The notes: generated by a model from the letters alone, not told the origin. Positions 26,564 through 36,097 are shown, counted from the first letter of the stretch. The stretch: DNA of 64,000 nt from Parasulfuritortus sp049322515 (GCA_049322515.1 JBMOQW010000025.1:124001-188000); one strand, 5' to 3'. Numbers and translations: made by a program.

Positions 26564-28459
26564 ATGTCGCTGCCGCGCTGGCTGACCCAATCCCACGCCG
26601 TGGGCCTTGCCCTGGCGCTGGGCATGGTGCTGGCGCTCACCGCCTGGCTGTTCGCCGACGCCGAGCGCGACCAGCGTACCCGCTTCGAGCAACGCCAGGT
26701 CCTGGTCGAGGCCAATGCCCTGGCCGACATCCTGGCCCGTGCCGCGCCGGAGGCCGTGGCCGGCCTGATGAACGACTGGCGTGCCCGCGAACCCGGGCAT
26801 GAATCGGCCATCCTGGTCGGTGGCATGGAACTGCTCGGATCCACCCGACCGGAAGATGGCGCACCGCGCCGCCTGGTTCGCGAGGAAAAACCGCTGTTCG
26901 ACCTGGCCAACCAGATTCGCTCGGCCCGTGAGACCAACCTGGGCGAGGAAGTCGTGCGCAAGAAGCTGGTCCAGTTCGAGGCCCAGCCTGGCGGCGCCTA
27001 TCTGGTCACCGTGCCCTATCTGGCGCAGGGCGAGTTCGCCGGCATCCTCCAGGTCCGCATGCAGCCGGCGCCGCCCGCCTCGCCATCCGCTGGCCTGGGC
27101 GCCCTGCCCCTCTGGCTGATCGCCCTGGTGGCCGGCCTGTTCCTGCGCTCGCGCCAGGAATCCGGCATCGATCTCGGCAAGCTGGGCGCCGTGGCCCTGT
27201 TCATCGGCCTGGCGCTGTTCCATCAGCACCAGCGCATGCAGGCCTTCGAGGCCGCCGATCAGGCCGCGACCGCCCAGGTCGCCGAGGCCGTGCGCCAGGC
27301 CTCGGCCCATTTCGGGGCCCAGGCGGCCGGCTCGGCCAGCCCCTGGGATACCGACGCCTACCTGCGCCCGCTCAATGTGGTGCAAGGCGACGGCCAGATC
27401 GTCGAAGCCGAGCGGATTCGTCGTCTCGACGAGCAAACCCGATTGTTCCAGCGCAGCCTGTGGGCGGTGACCGGGCTCGGGCTCGCTGTCCTGCTGCTGT
27501 TCCTGTTCGGTTTTGTCCGGCGCGGCGTCCAGACCCTGCGCCAGCACGCCGATGCCTACGCCTACGTGGCGCCGGCCATGGTCGGCATGCTGGTCCTGGT
27601 GTTCTTCCCGTTCCTGTACGGGATCACCCTGGCCTTCACCGACACCACCCTGTTCAACGAGTCGCTGCCGTTCTCGGAACGCTGGATCGGGCTCGACAAC
27701 TTCGCCGCCATCCTGGGCGATTTCAACCTGTACGAACGCGGCCCGGACGGCCTCATCTGGAATTACCAGAATTTCTACTGGACCCTGATGGTGACGGTGA
27801 TCTGGACGATCACCAACGTCGCCATCGGCGTCAGCCTCGGCTTCATCCTGGCCATGGTGCTCAATACCGAGGACCTGCGCGGGCGGGCCATCTACCGGGT
27901 CCTGCTGATCCTGCCCTGGGCCATTCCGAACTACATCACCGCCCTGGTCTGGCGTGGCATGTTCCACCCCCAGTTCGGGGTCATCAACCAGTTCCTGCAG
28001 ATGATCGGCATGGCCCCGGTGGCCTGGTTCGACGGCGTGGTGAGCAGCTTCATGACCGGCCTGGTCACCAACGGCTGGCTGTCCTTCCCGTTCATGATGG
28101 TGGTCATCCTCGGGGCCCTGCAATCGATCCCCAAGGACATGTACGAAGCCGCCGAGGTCGAGGGCGCCAGCCGCTGGCAGCGCCTGCGCCACATCACCCT
28201 GCCGCTGCTCAAGCCGACCCTGATCCCGGCTATCGTCCTGTCGGTCGTCTGGACCTTCAACATGTTCAACATCATCTTCCTGGTCTCGGGTGGCGAACCA
28301 GCCGGCGCCAACGAGATCCTGATCACCAAGGCCTACAAGATCGCCTTCGAGAACTACCAGTACGCCTACGCGGCCGCCTACTCCACGGTTATCTTCATCA
28401 TCCTGCTGGTGTACGGCTTCTTCCAGACCCGGATCACCAAAGCCACGGAGTCGTTCTGA
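26564..28459 (+). CDS. malF: Maltodextrin ABC permease MalF with large N-terminal extension
   Basis: The C-terminal part (about 340-631) is a standard sugar permease with six membrane helices and the EAA loop E-A-A-E-V-E-G-A-S-R-W-Q-R, which docks on MalK. The protein is about 630 residues, well above the usual 300 or the 514 of E. coli MalF. The additional 330 residues have a first membrane helix (about 12-34), a periplasmic domain (35-175), two more helices (about 184-225), a second periplasmic segment with a coiled-coil-like start (225-295) and a helix (about 300-322). This arrangement looks like a duplicated sensor-like periplasmic module. It lies 13 bases after malE and is followed by malG after one base. 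Confidence 0.85.
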   Translation: MSLPRWLTQSHAVGLALALGMVLALTAWLFADAERDQRTRFEQRQVLVEANALADILARAAPEAVAGLMNDWRAREPGHESAILVGGMELLGSTRPEDGAPRRLVREEKPLFDLANQIRSARETNLGEEVVRKKLVQFEAQPGGAYLVTVPYLAQGEFAGILQVRMQPAPPASPSAGLGALPLWLIALVAGLFLRSRQESGIDLGKLGAVALFIGLALFHQHQRMQAFEAADQAATAQVAEAVRQASAHFGAQAAGSASPWDTDAYLRPLNVVQGDGQIVEAERIRRLDEQTRLFQRSLWAVTGLGLAVLLLFLFGFVRRGVQTLRQHADAYAYVAPAMVGMLVLVFFPFLYGITLAFTDTTLFNESLPFSERWIGLDNFAAILGDFNLYERGPDGLIWNYQNFYWTLMVTVIWTITNVAIGVSLGFILAMVLNTEDLRGRAIYRVLLILPWAIPNYITALVWRGMFHPQFGVINQFLQMIGMAPVAWFDGVVSSFMTGLVTNGWLSFPFMMVVILGALQSIPKDMYEAAEVEGASRWQRLRHITLPLLKPTLIPAIVLSVVWTFNMFNIIFLVSGGEPAGANEILITKAYKIAFENYQYAYAAAYSTVIFIILLVYGFFQTRITKATESF

Positions 28460-28460
28460 C

Positions 28461-29336
28461 ATGGCCGACACCCTGCGCCCGAAGAACCACGTCCTGATCC
28501 ACGTCGGGCTGATCAGCTTCACCCTGCTATCGATTTATCCGGTGCTCTGGGTGCTGGCCCTGGCCTTCTCCGGACAGCAGAGCGTCGGCATCGTCGACCT
28601 GCCCCAGGATCCGACCTTCTACGACCGCCTGCGCGCCATCCTGCCGATCCCGGCGCAGTTTTCGCTGACCAATTTCACCGAGGTGTGGACCGAGCAGTCC
28701 TTCGGCCGCTGGCTCTGGAACAGCGCGGTGATCTCGTTCATGACCACCATCCTGGGCGTGTTCCTGGCCTGCACCGCGGCCTACGCCTTTTCCCGCTTCC
28801 GTTTTCCAGGCCGCAACGCCGGCATGCTCATGTTCCTGGTTTCGCAGATGTTCCCGGGCACCCTGATGCTGATCCCGCTATTCATCATCATCGTCAAGTG
28901 GCTGGGCCTGGGCAACACTTACATCGGCCTGGTGATCGTCTATGCGACCACCGCGATCCCGTTCTGCGTCTGGATGCTGAAGGGTTATTTCGACACCATC
29001 CCGATCGACATCGAGGAGTCGGCCCTGATCGACGGGGCCTCCCGGCAGGTCATCTTCTTCCGCATCATCCTGCCCTTGGCCAAGCCGGCCATCGCCATCA
29101 CGGCGCTGTTCTCATTCATGACTGCATGGAACGAATTCATCCTGGCCTCGGTGTTCATGGAAGCCGAAAGCAACTACACCGCGCCGGTCGGCCTGCGCTT
29201 TTTTGTCGGCGGTTTTTCATCACAATGGGGGTATTTCGCGGCGGGTTCGGTCATCGTGTCCCTGCCGGTAGTGCTATTGTTCTTGTATCTGCAGAAGTAT
29301 CTGATTTCTGGTTTGACGGCGGGCAGCGTGAAATAG
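28461..29336 (+). CDS. malG: Maltodextrin ABC permease MalG
   Basis: A 291-residue inner-membrane protein with six helices and the EAA loop E-E-S-A-L-I-D-G-A-S-R-Q-V-I-F-F-R-I-I-L-P. The L-P-A-x-x-x-L-T-N-F motif after the first helix and the G-G-F-S-S-Q-W-G segment near the C-terminus are typical of MalG. It forms the translocation pore with MalF. The ATG lies one base after the malF stop; no ribosome site is expected because translation is coupled. Confidence 0.92.
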   Translation: MADTLRPKNHVLIHVGLISFTLLSIYPVLWVLALAFSGQQSVGIVDLPQDPTFYDRLRAILPIPAQFSLTNFTEVWTEQSFGRWLWNSAVISFMTTILGVFLACTAAYAFSRFRFPGRNAGMLMFLVSQMFPGTLMLIPLFIIIVKWLGLGNTYIGLVIVYATTAIPFCVWMLKGYFDTIPIDIEESALIDGASRQVIFFRIILPLAKPAIAITALFSFMTAWNEFILASVFMEAESNYTAPVGLRFFVGGFSSQWGYFAAGSVIVSLPVVLLFLYLQKYLISGLTAGSVK

Positions 29337-29384
29337 CCTTACGCGCCCGCTGTCGATGTCATGACAATTCAACGAGGAGCAACC

Positions 29385-30167
29385 ATGAAGCAGAAGACCC
29401 TGATCCACGCCCTGGCCCTGGCCACCGGCATCCTGTTCGCGGCCTCCGCCCAGGCGGTCGAATTCACCGACGCGCGCGGCGACGACAACGGGCCAGGCAA
29501 CTACACCTACCCCACCGATGGGGTTTACAAGGCAGGCTCCTTCGACTTGACTAAGTTCACCGCCAAGAAGAAGGGCAACCAGGTCGAGTTCGCGATCGAC
29601 GTCAACAGCGCCCTGGAAGATCCCTGGGGCATGGGGGTCGGCTTCGCCGTGCAGATGGCCTTCGTCTTCATCAAAAACAAGGACGGCGGCCACAGTGAGG
29701 GGTTGCCCGGCCTCAATGTCCAGTTTGCGCCTGGCCACGAGTGGAACAAGGTGGTCGTCCTGTCGCCGCAGAAAAAGGGGCGGGTGGTCGGCGAAGCCAA
29801 GTCCAAGGCCGCCAAGATGGCGGACGACATCGTGGTGCCCAACCTGACCCGGGGCAGCAGCCGCACCATCAAGGCCAGCGTGCCGCTGGCCGAGCTGGGT
29901 GGGGACGGCAATGTCGACGGCTGGTCCTTCCAGGTGGTCATGCAATCGAACGAAGGCTTCCCCGCCGAAGGCGACCTGCTCACCCGCAAGGTGAACGAAT
30001 ACGAAGGCCAGCACCGCTGGGGCGGTGGTACCGACGGTGACTGCGACCCGCACGTGATCGACCTGATCGAATCGGCGGACGCCAGTCAGAAGGACATGCT
30101 GGCCTACACCTGCGGCGCCGATGGCAAGGCCGAAAAGATGGCCACGCTGAAGATGATCAAGAAATAA
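29385..30167 (+). CDS. Exported protein with glucodextranase C-terminal-like domain
   Basis: A 260-residue protein with a signal peptide ending S-A-Q-A. The mature part starts V-E-F-T-D-A-R-G-D-D-N-G-P-G-N-Y-T-Y-P and contains F-D-L-T-K-F and V-E-F-A-I-D-V-N, the pattern of the glucodextranase C-terminal (PF09985-type) module. In known enzymes that module is a surface or carbohydrate-associated beta domain at the end of a glycosidase; here it forms the whole protein with no catalytic domain. It may hold or present oligosaccharides in the periplasm or at the surface. The ATG at 29385 has GAGGAG five bases before it. Position between malG and the porin puts it in the maltodextrin operon. Confidence 0.75.
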   Translation: MKQKTLIHALALATGILFAASAQAVEFTDARGDDNGPGNYTYPTDGVYKAGSFDLTKFTAKKKGNQVEFAIDVNSALEDPWGMGVGFAVQMAFVFIKNKDGGHSEGLPGLNVQFAPGHEWNKVVVLSPQKKGRVVGEAKSKAAKMADDIVVPNLTRGSSRTIKASVPLAELGGDGNVDGWSFQVVMQSNEGFPAEGDLLTRKVNEYEGQHRWGGGTDGDCDPHVIDLIESADASQKDMLAYTCGADGKAEKMATLKMIKK

Positions 30168-30198
30168 CCCTGCTAGTCCCCGCTTAGGAGAGAACACA

Positions 30199-31929
30199 AT
30201 GACAACCCCGACCATGAAGCCCCTGTGCCTGGCCCTCGGCCTCGCTCTCGCCGGTCCCGCTGCCGCCGTGCAGCTCGATTTCAGCGGCTCCAACATCTAC
30301 ATGAAGTTCCTCGACGGCAACCAGCGCAAGGAAGCCGGCGGCAGCATCGACACCGCCAGCGGCGGCGACCAAGGCCAGTTCTCGGAACTGGAACTGCGCA
30401 TCAAGGCCACCATCTCGCCGCAGGTCGAGGCCGGTGCCCGCATCCAGAGCCGCAGTTCGGCGGCCTACTGGAGTGAATTCGGCTTCCAGGGCGAGGATGA
30501 CAGCGCCACCTCCTTCACCCACAAGAAGTTCATGAAGCTGCGCGGCGCCTATGTCCAGCTCACCCCCGGCTACAGCTGGCTGAACACCGCCCTGATCGGC
30601 TCCAGCGACTGGGGCATGTTCGACCCCTTCACGGTCGGCAAGATGCGCTATATCGACCGCGACAACCTGAACGGCGTGTACTTCAAGGGCCCGCTGGCCA
30701 AGGGCTCCTGGGAAGCGGCCTGGGTTTCCATGGCGGAATACCTCGGTCCCGAGTTCAGCGCCGGCGACCTGGAAGCCAACGATGGCACCTTCATCGTCCA
30801 GGTCAAGCAACCGGTCGGCCCGGTCAAGCTGACCGGCATCCTGCAACGGACTTCCGACCAGGAGCGCGACCCCGCCGATGTCGACATCTGGGACGGCCAG
30901 ACCACCGACGCCAGGATGAGGAACACCGTGTTTGCACTGAAGGCCGAGGGCAGCATCATGGACGGCCTCGACGCCAGCGGCGCCTTTTACCGATCCAGCT
31001 ATGACACCAACAAGCAGTTGGCCGACTGGAGCAACCTGCTCGGCAACGACTACGACGACAATGCCTTCCTGATCAACGTCGACTGGTCGCAGACCCCGCT
31101 CGACAACTTCTCGGTGCGCTTCCAGCACTTCAACATCGGCGCCGGCTACGTCAGCGCCACGGCGGCGCGCCGAGAATCCGACGTGCTGCTGACCGAGGGC
31201 TCGGAAGCTGCCTGGTACGGCTGGGGCGATTCGACCTGGCTGGGCGGCCGCGCCAACGACATGCTGCAAGTGCCGATCACCATCCGCGACAACGACTACA
31301 CCGACTTCGACGAAACCGGTGCCGAATCGTCGATCGGCTGGAAGGGCAATACCCTGCTGTTCGGCTATGAAGTCGCCGACACCCCGATGAGCCTGGAACT
31401 GAGCCGCATCGACTACAACCAGAACTGGCAGAATTGGGGCGGCGACCAGGACATCTTCAACGTCATCTCCTGGGGTGGCCCGACCGGTCCCGGCTTCCGC
31501 GAGGACCAGGACCGCAAGACCGACATCCTGGTATTCAAGGCCAACCACCAGTTCCCGGTGGCCGGCGGCCTCGACCTCGGCTTCAAGTACAAGTGGGTCA
31601 AGGACAAGGACAAGCGCGACAAGACCACCAGCGCCGACAACTACGAAGCCGAGGACAGTGGCTTCTCGGTCACCGTGGGCAACCAGTTGCACAATGACCT
31701 GTACGGCAGCATCTCTTATGGCCTCTACAACCGCGACATCAGCCTGGGTTCAGACGACTACGACAACAGCAAGAGCATCTGGTCCCTGCGCCTGAGCTAC
31801 AACCTGTCCGGATTCGAGGCCGGCTTGCTGACCCAGTATGTCGACGGCGACGGCGATCCGACGATGTCCGGGACCAAGATCGACTTCTCGCAATACCGCA
31901 CCAAGGCTTTCCTGAAGGCCATCTTCTAA
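30199..31929 (+). CDS. Outer-membrane porin of the maltodextrin operon
   Basis: A 576-residue protein with a signal peptide (ending G-P-A-A-A), followed by alternating amphipathic beta strands throughout and a C-terminal Phe (K-A-I-F), the recognition signal for outer-membrane barrel assembly. Aromatic and acidic residues are abundant in the loops. By context it is the counterpart of maltoporin, letting dextrins cross the outer membrane, but I do not see the classical LamB sequence, so it is a separate porin type. The start has TAGGAGAGA upstream and the stop is followed by a hairpin terminator. Confidence 0.75.
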   Translation: MTTPTMKPLCLALGLALAGPAAAVQLDFSGSNIYMKFLDGNQRKEAGGSIDTASGGDQGQFSELELRIKATISPQVEAGARIQSRSSAAYWSEFGFQGEDDSATSFTHKKFMKLRGAYVQLTPGYSWLNTALIGSSDWGMFDPFTVGKMRYIDRDNLNGVYFKGPLAKGSWEAAWVSMAEYLGPEFSAGDLEANDGTFIVQVKQPVGPVKLTGILQRTSDQERDPADVDIWDGQTTDARMRNTVFALKAEGSIMDGLDASGAFYRSSYDTNKQLADWSNLLGNDYDDNAFLINVDWSQTPLDNFSVRFQHFNIGAGYVSATAARRESDVLLTEGSEAAWYGWGDSTWLGGRANDMLQVPITIRDNDYTDFDETGAESSIGWKGNTLLFGYEVADTPMSLELSRIDYNQNWQNWGGDQDIFNVISWGGPTGPGFREDQDRKTDILVFKANHQFPVAGGLDLGFKYKWVKDKDKRDKTTSADNYEAEDSGFSVTVGNQLHNDLYGSISYGLYNRDISLGSDDYDNSKSIWSLRLSYNLSGFEAGLLTQYVDGDGDPTMSGTKIDFSQYRTKAFLKAIF

Positions 31930-31948
31930 GTCGATCCGTTCCGTTGTC

Positions 31949-31976
31949 CAGAGCCATTCCCTCGGGAATGGCTCTG
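31949..31976 (+). terminator. Hairpin terminator after the porin gene
   Basis: A perfect 12-bp stem (CAGAGCCATTCC with GGAATGGCTCTG) closes a CTCG tetraloop 20 bases after the stop. The following run is only moderately T-rich (TCCAGTTGTTT), so termination may be partial and allow some read-through. Confidence 0.65.
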
Positions 31977-32042
31977 TCCAGTTGTTTCGCGCAACATTAC
32001 CCGCCCCGCCTCCCGCATCGAGGTATGACCAAGGAGCCCGTC

Positions 32043-33287
32043 GTGCAAGCCCGTCATCTGATTTTTCCCTTGATCCTCTTCGCGCATCTGGCGACCGCCG
32101 CGCCCCGGCCGCTGATCTCGTTGACCGATCCGGTAGGTGACGACCACGGCGATGGAACACTGGTCTACCCGTTGCGCAGCGACTTCGAGCCGGGCGACCT
32201 CGACCTGGTACGTCTGTCACTCAGCCAGGATGACGACGGCTACTGGTTCGAGGCCGAATTCAAGAATCCCATACGCACCCCCGACCTCGCCACCGGCGGC
32301 GTCGGACCGGAATCCCTGGCCGAGTTCGCCCGCAAGGGGTTCTACACGTTCAACATCGATATCTATATCGACGGCGACCGCAAGCCCGGTGTCGGCAATC
32401 AATTCACCCTGCCCGGCCGGGGCGGCGCCCGCATCGACCCGGCCTACGCCTGGGAAAAGGCCGTCGTGCTGACGCCCCGCCCGGAATTCATGCGGGCGAA
32501 ACTGCTCGATGTCCTGGAAAAGCAATTCCCCGACCGGCCGGTCGGCGAGGCCGAGGTCAGCATGGACCAGGCCTTCTATTTCTCCAGCCGGATCAAGGTA
32601 CGCGGCAAGACCGTGGCCTTCTTTGTCCCGGCCCGCTTCCTGGCCGGCATCAACCCCATGGACATGGCCATCACCGCCCTGGTCACCGGCGCCGTGACCA
32701 GCAACCCGGCCGGGATCAGCCTGTTCCCGACCCAGAAAACCCCGCTCGAGGAACTCGACCTCGGCGCCATGCAACCCAAGGCCGGGCGCCCCAAGGACAC
32801 CTTCGGCCACACCGGCCGCAGCAAGCCATTGCCAGTCGTCGACCTGCTGCACGGCCAACCCGACCAGCAGGCCACCCTGCTCAAGACGGCCCTGAAGAGT
32901 GCGTCCTGGGGCGCCCATGCCGGCCAGGACGCCGCTCCGGTCGCCGCCCCAGCTGCGGTGACCCAGTCCGCTGCAGCACCCACCCCGGCGGCACCGGCGA
33001 CCACGGAAGGCTCGCTCTGGTCCCGTTCCTGGGGCGCGGTCAAGGGACTGTTCAGCGAGGAACCGGCGCGCCCTGCGCCCGTCGCGCCGGCCCAGGCTGC
33101 GCCGATCCAGGCCCTCATGGATCCAACCAAGCCGGCCCCGGCGCCCTCGGTCGCCCCCGAGGCCAGCCCCGTGCAGCCGCAATCCTTCTCCCAGCGGCTG
33201 CGCACCTTGCAGCAACTGCTCGACGACAAACTGATCACCGAAGAGGAATACAAACAGCAGCGCGCCCGCATCCTGAATGAACTCTGA
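32043..33287 (+). CDS. Exported glucodextranase-C-like protein with C-terminal SHOCT-like helix
   Basis: A 414-residue protein. After the signal peptide the mature part begins L-I-S-L-T-D-P-V-G-D-D-H-G-D-G-T-L-V-Y-P, the same module type as the smaller protein upstream of the porin. Residues about 200-270 follow with no recognised fold, then an Ala/Pro-rich linker (about 295-380). The last 35 residues, R-L-R-T-L-Q-Q-L-L-D-D-K-L-I-T-E-E-E-Y, match the SHOCT short helical oligomerisation motif. GTG 32043 is chosen because AAGGAG lies at 32031-32036, six bases upstream, and it begins the signal peptide; ATG 32025 is an alternative. It lies beyond the porin terminator, so it may be expressed at a lower level. 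Confidence 0.75.
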   Translation: MQARHLIFPLILFAHLATAAPRPLISLTDPVGDDHGDGTLVYPLRSDFEPGDLDLVRLSLSQDDDGYWFEAEFKNPIRTPDLATGGVGPESLAEFARKGFYTFNIDIYIDGDRKPGVGNQFTLPGRGGARIDPAYAWEKAVVLTPRPEFMRAKLLDVLEKQFPDRPVGEAEVSMDQAFYFSSRIKVRGKTVAFFVPARFLAGINPMDMAITALVTGAVTSNPAGISLFPTQKTPLEELDLGAMQPKAGRPKDTFGHTGRSKPLPVVDLLHGQPDQQATLLKTALKSASWGAHAGQDAAPVAAPAAVTQSAAAPTPAAPATTEGSLWSRSWGAVKGLFSEEPARPAPVAPAQAAPIQALMDPTKPAPAPSVAPEASPVQPQSFSQRLRTLQQLLDDKLITEEEYKQQRARILNEL

Positions 33288-33301
33288 GACACTAAAAGCC
33301 G

Positions 33302-33329
33302 TTGCCAAACGCCGGGAGTTCTTTATAAT
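33302..33329 (+). promoter_or_regulatory. Promoter of tRNA-Arg
   Basis: TTGCCA at 33302-33307 and a perfect TATAAT at 33324-33329 are spaced by 16 bases, ending 15 bases before the tRNA. Confidence 0.85.
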
Positions 33330-33344
33330 GCGCGCTCTTTACAC

Positions 33345-33421
33345 GCGCTCGTAGCTCAGTTGGATAGAGTACCTGGCTACGAACCAGGGGGTCGTGGGTT
33401 CGAATCCTGCCGAGCGCGCCA
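33345..33421 (+). tRNA. tRNA-Arg (anticodon ACG)
   Basis: The acceptor stem GCGCTCG (33345-33351) pairs with CGAGCGC (33411-33417), followed by G and an encoded CCA. The anticodon stem-loop CCTGG-CTACGAA-CCAGG gives ACG, whose A34 is normally converted to inosine. The D-arm and T-arm (GGTTCGAATCC) are normal. Confidence 0.97.
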
Positions 33422-33431
33422 AAACACCCGC

Positions 33432-33460
33432 AAAGGGCCTATCTCCGGATAGGCCCTTTT
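33432..33460. terminator. Bidirectional terminator between tRNA-Arg and recN
   Basis: A perfect 12-bp stem (AAAGGGCCTATC with GATAGGCCCTTT) closes a TCCG loop and ends in TTTT; it can serve the tRNA on one strand and recN on the other. Confidence 0.85.
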
Positions 33461-33479
33461 GCTTTGCTGCATACGCCTT

Positions 33480-35126
33480 TCAGGCGCCGAGCATTTCCCC
33501 GGCGTGCCGGCGCGTCATGTCGGTGATGGTCACGCCGCCCAGCATGCGGGCAATCTCATCCACCCGTTCATCCTGGGTCAAGGCCTGCACCCGGCTCAGG
33601 GCGTGGCCATCGACGGTCTCCTTGCGTACCTTGAAGTGATGATCCGCACAGGCAGCCACCTGCGGCAAATGGGTCACGCACAGCACCTGGTGGCGGCTGC
33701 CGAGTTCGGCGAGCATGCGGCCGACGATTTCGGCAACGCCCCCGCCGATACCGGCATCGACCTCGTCGAAGATCAAGGTCGGGGCACCGGCACTTTCCGA
33801 GAGGATGGCCTGCAGGGCCAGACCAATGCGCGAGAGTTCACCCCCCGAGGCGGTTTTCGCGAGCGGCTTGAGCCCCTGTCCGGCGTGCGGCGCAACCTGG
33901 AACTCGATGCTTTCCAGACCGCCGGCTTCCGGCGTGCCTTCGGTCAGGCCGACCTCGAAACGCCCCCCGTGCATGGACAGGCGCTGCATGCTTTCGCTGA
34001 CCGCCTTGGCCAGTCTCACGGCGGCCTTCTTGCGCTTGCTGCTCAGGGTATCGGCCAGGGCGTGATAGTCGGCACGCGCCCGCTCGGCCTCGGCACGCAG
34101 GCCCGCCGGGTCGGTCAGGCGATCGAGTTCGACGAGCCGGGCACGGGCCTCGTCGAGCAAGGCCGGCAAGGCGTCCGGGCGGACACGGAACTTGCGCGCG
34201 GCGTCGCTGATCTGGGCCAGCCGGGCTTCGGCCTGGCTCAAGGCGTCGGGATCCAGCTCGATCTTCTCTGCGTAATGGCCCAGTTCACGGGCGGTTTCCT
34301 CGGCCTGGATCAAGGCGCCATCGATCATCTCGAGGGCGGGCGCCAGGCGCGCGTCGATCTCGGCCAGGGCCGCGAGGCGGATATGCGCGGCGCGCAACAA
34401 CGCGGTCACGCCACGTTCGTCGCCATCGAGCTGGCCGACCACCTGCTGGGCGCCTTGGAGCAGTTCCGCGGCATGGGTCAGACGCCGGTGCTGGTCTTGC
34501 AGGGTGGCCCACTCTTCCGAGCCGAAGGCCAGGGCGGTGAGTTCGTCGACGCGCCATTGCAGTCGGTCGCGCTCCTCGGCGGCCTCGGCGGCATGGGCCT
34601 CGGCCTCGCGGCAGGCCTGGGCGAGCACTTGCCATGCCCGCCAGGCGGTCGCCACCCGTGCGGCCAGATCGAGGTTGCCGGCGAACTGGTCGAGCAGCGC
34701 ACGCTGCACGCCGGGTTTCAACAAGGAGTAATGGGCATGCTGGCCGTGGATGTCGATCAGGTGTTCGCCAGCGTCCTTGAGCTGGGCCAGGGTCACCGGC
34801 CGGCCGTTGATGAAGGCGCGCGAGCGGCCACCGGCTTCGACCGTGCGGCGCAGCAGGCAGGTGTCGTCATCGCCTTCCAGATCGTTGTCCTTGAGCCAGG
34901 CGAGCAAGGCCGGCGTGACCACGAAGCCGGCCGTGATCTCGGCCCGCTCGCCCCCGGCACGCACCACGCCCGCCTCGGCGCGTTCGCCCAGTGCGAGTTG
35001 CAGGGCGTCGAGCAGGATCGACTTGCCGGCGCCAGTCTCGCCGGTCAGGGCGGTGAACCCGGACGCGAATTCGAGGTCGAGTCGATCGACCAGGACAAAA
35101 TCGCGGATGCTCAACGAAATCAACAT
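33480..35126 (-). CDS. recN: DNA repair protein RecN
   Basis: A 548-residue SMC-like ATPase for double-strand break repair. Walker A G-E-T-G-A-G-K-S lies near residue 30 after the N-terminus M-L-I-S-L-S-I-R-D-F-V-L-V. A long coiled-coil middle (about 150-370) follows. The C-terminal half has the signature T-A-S-G-G-E-L-S-R-I-G-L-A, Walker B L-I-F-D-E-V-D-A-G-I-G-G and the H-loop C-V-T-H-L-P-Q. The ATG at 35126 gives the family start; the ORF extends 12 codons further without support. The gene is downstream of nadK on the same strand, a common arrangement. Confidence 0.95.
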   Translation of the reverse strand: MLISLSIRDFVLVDRLDLEFASGFTALTGETGAGKSILLDALQLALGERAEAGVVRAGGERAEITAGFVVTPALLAWLKDNDLEGDDDTCLLRRTVEAGGRSRAFINGRPVTLAQLKDAGEHLIDIHGQHAHYSLLKPGVQRALLDQFAGNLDLAARVATAWRAWQVLAQACREAEAHAAEAAEERDRLQWRVDELTALAFGSEEWATLQDQHRRLTHAAELLQGAQQVVGQLDGDERGVTALLRAAHIRLAALAEIDARLAPALEMIDGALIQAEETARELGHYAEKIELDPDALSQAEARLAQISDAARKFRVRPDALPALLDEARARLVELDRLTDPAGLRAEAERARADYHALADTLSSKRKKAAVRLAKAVSESMQRLSMHGGRFEVGLTEGTPEAGGLESIEFQVAPHAGQGLKPLAKTASGGELSRIGLALQAILSESAGAPTLIFDEVDAGIGGGVAEIVGRMLAELGSRHQVLCVTHLPQVAACADHHFKVRKETVDGHALSRVQALTQDERVDEIARMLGGVTITDMTRRHAGEMLGA

Positions 35127-35217
35127 GGTGACCCGGTGTCGGCTTGACCGCGCGACGCCCACCCGGCGACAAGGGCAACCGCCGCCACTTTGTCGCAGGT
35201 CACTCGGTCACTGTTTT

Positions 35218-36090
35218 TCATAGCTTTTCCCCCCAGCGCAGCTTCTGGCGCAGGGTGTCGTAGTAGTTGTGGTCGACCGGCTGCAACAGGCGCACAACGT
35301 TGCGCGCGCGCTGGATCACGACCCGGTCGCCGACCCGCATGTCCTGGTGGTTCTGGCCGTCGAAGTGGACCCGGCAATCGTCGGCGTGGATCAGGTTGAC
35401 CTCGATTTCCGAACGGCTGTTCACCGCGATCGGCCGCGCCGACAGGGTGTGCGGACAGATCGGCGCCAGCACGAAGGCTTCCAGGGTCGGGTGCAGGATC
35501 GGCCCGCCGGCCGACAAGGCATAGGCGGTGGACCCGGTCGGCGAGGCGATCACCAGGCCGTCGGCCCGCTGGCTGTAGACGAACTTGTTGTCGATGTAGA
35601 CCTCGAACTCGATCAGCCGGCCCATGGCGCTCTTGCTCACCACGGCATCGTTGAAGGCATACATGTGGAACAGCAGGTCGCCGCCGCGTTCCAGCGCGCA
35701 GTCGAGCATGATGCGCGGCTCTTCGACGTAGTGGCCCTCAAGCATCTCGCCCAGGGTGGTCAGCATGGTGTCGACCGAGACATCGGCCAGGAAGCCGACC
35801 CGGCCCTGGTTGACTCCGATCAGGGGCACCTTGAAATCGACCAGCGACCGGGCGATCGCCAGCATGGTGCCGTCGCCGCCCATGACGATGGCGAGGTCGA
35901 TCTCGTTGGCGATGTCCATCAGCGGTGCGCAGGGCAGTTCGGTCAGATGACAGAATTCCGCGGTGTGCGTGCTCAGCACCACCTCATGGCCGCGCTGCAT
36001 GAGAAAGTTCGCCAGCCTCAGCATGTAACCGCTGATGCTGGTGCTGTTGTGTTTGCCGACCAGGGCGATTTTCTTGAAAATTTCTGGCAT
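35218..36090 (-). CDS. nadK: NAD kinase
   Basis: A 290-residue cytosolic enzyme that makes NADP from NAD and ATP (or polyphosphate). The catalytic G-G-D-G-T motif lies near residue 70, with N-Q-G-R-V-G-F-L-A-D, E-E-P-R-I-M-L, A-D-G-L-V-I-A-S-P-T-G-S-T-A-Y and D-G-Q in their usual places. The ATG at 36090 begins the conserved I-A-L-V-G-K segment. A consensus -10 lies only 8 bases upstream of this ATG, so the mRNA leader is probably minimal. It is divergent from hrcA. Confidence 0.95.
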   Translation of the reverse strand: MPEIFKKIALVGKHNSTSISGYMLRLANFLMQRGHEVVLSTHTAEFCHLTELPCAPLMDIANEIDLAIVMGGDGTMLAIARSLVDFKVPLIGVNQGRVGFLADVSVDTMLTTLGEMLEGHYVEEPRIMLDCALERGGDLLFHMYAFNDAVVSKSAMGRLIEFEVYIDNKFVYSQRADGLVIASPTGSTAYALSAGGPILHPTLEAFVLAPICPHTLSARPIAVNSRSEIEVNLIHADDCRVHFDGQNHQDMRVGDRVVIQRARNVVRLLQPVDHNYYDTLRQKLRWGEKL

Positions 36091-36097
36091 AGGCGGA

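Noticed and set aside
33459..35147. A long plus-strand frame opposite recN
   Set aside because: recN on the minus strand has all its motifs; the plus frame has none and starts in the tRNA terminator.
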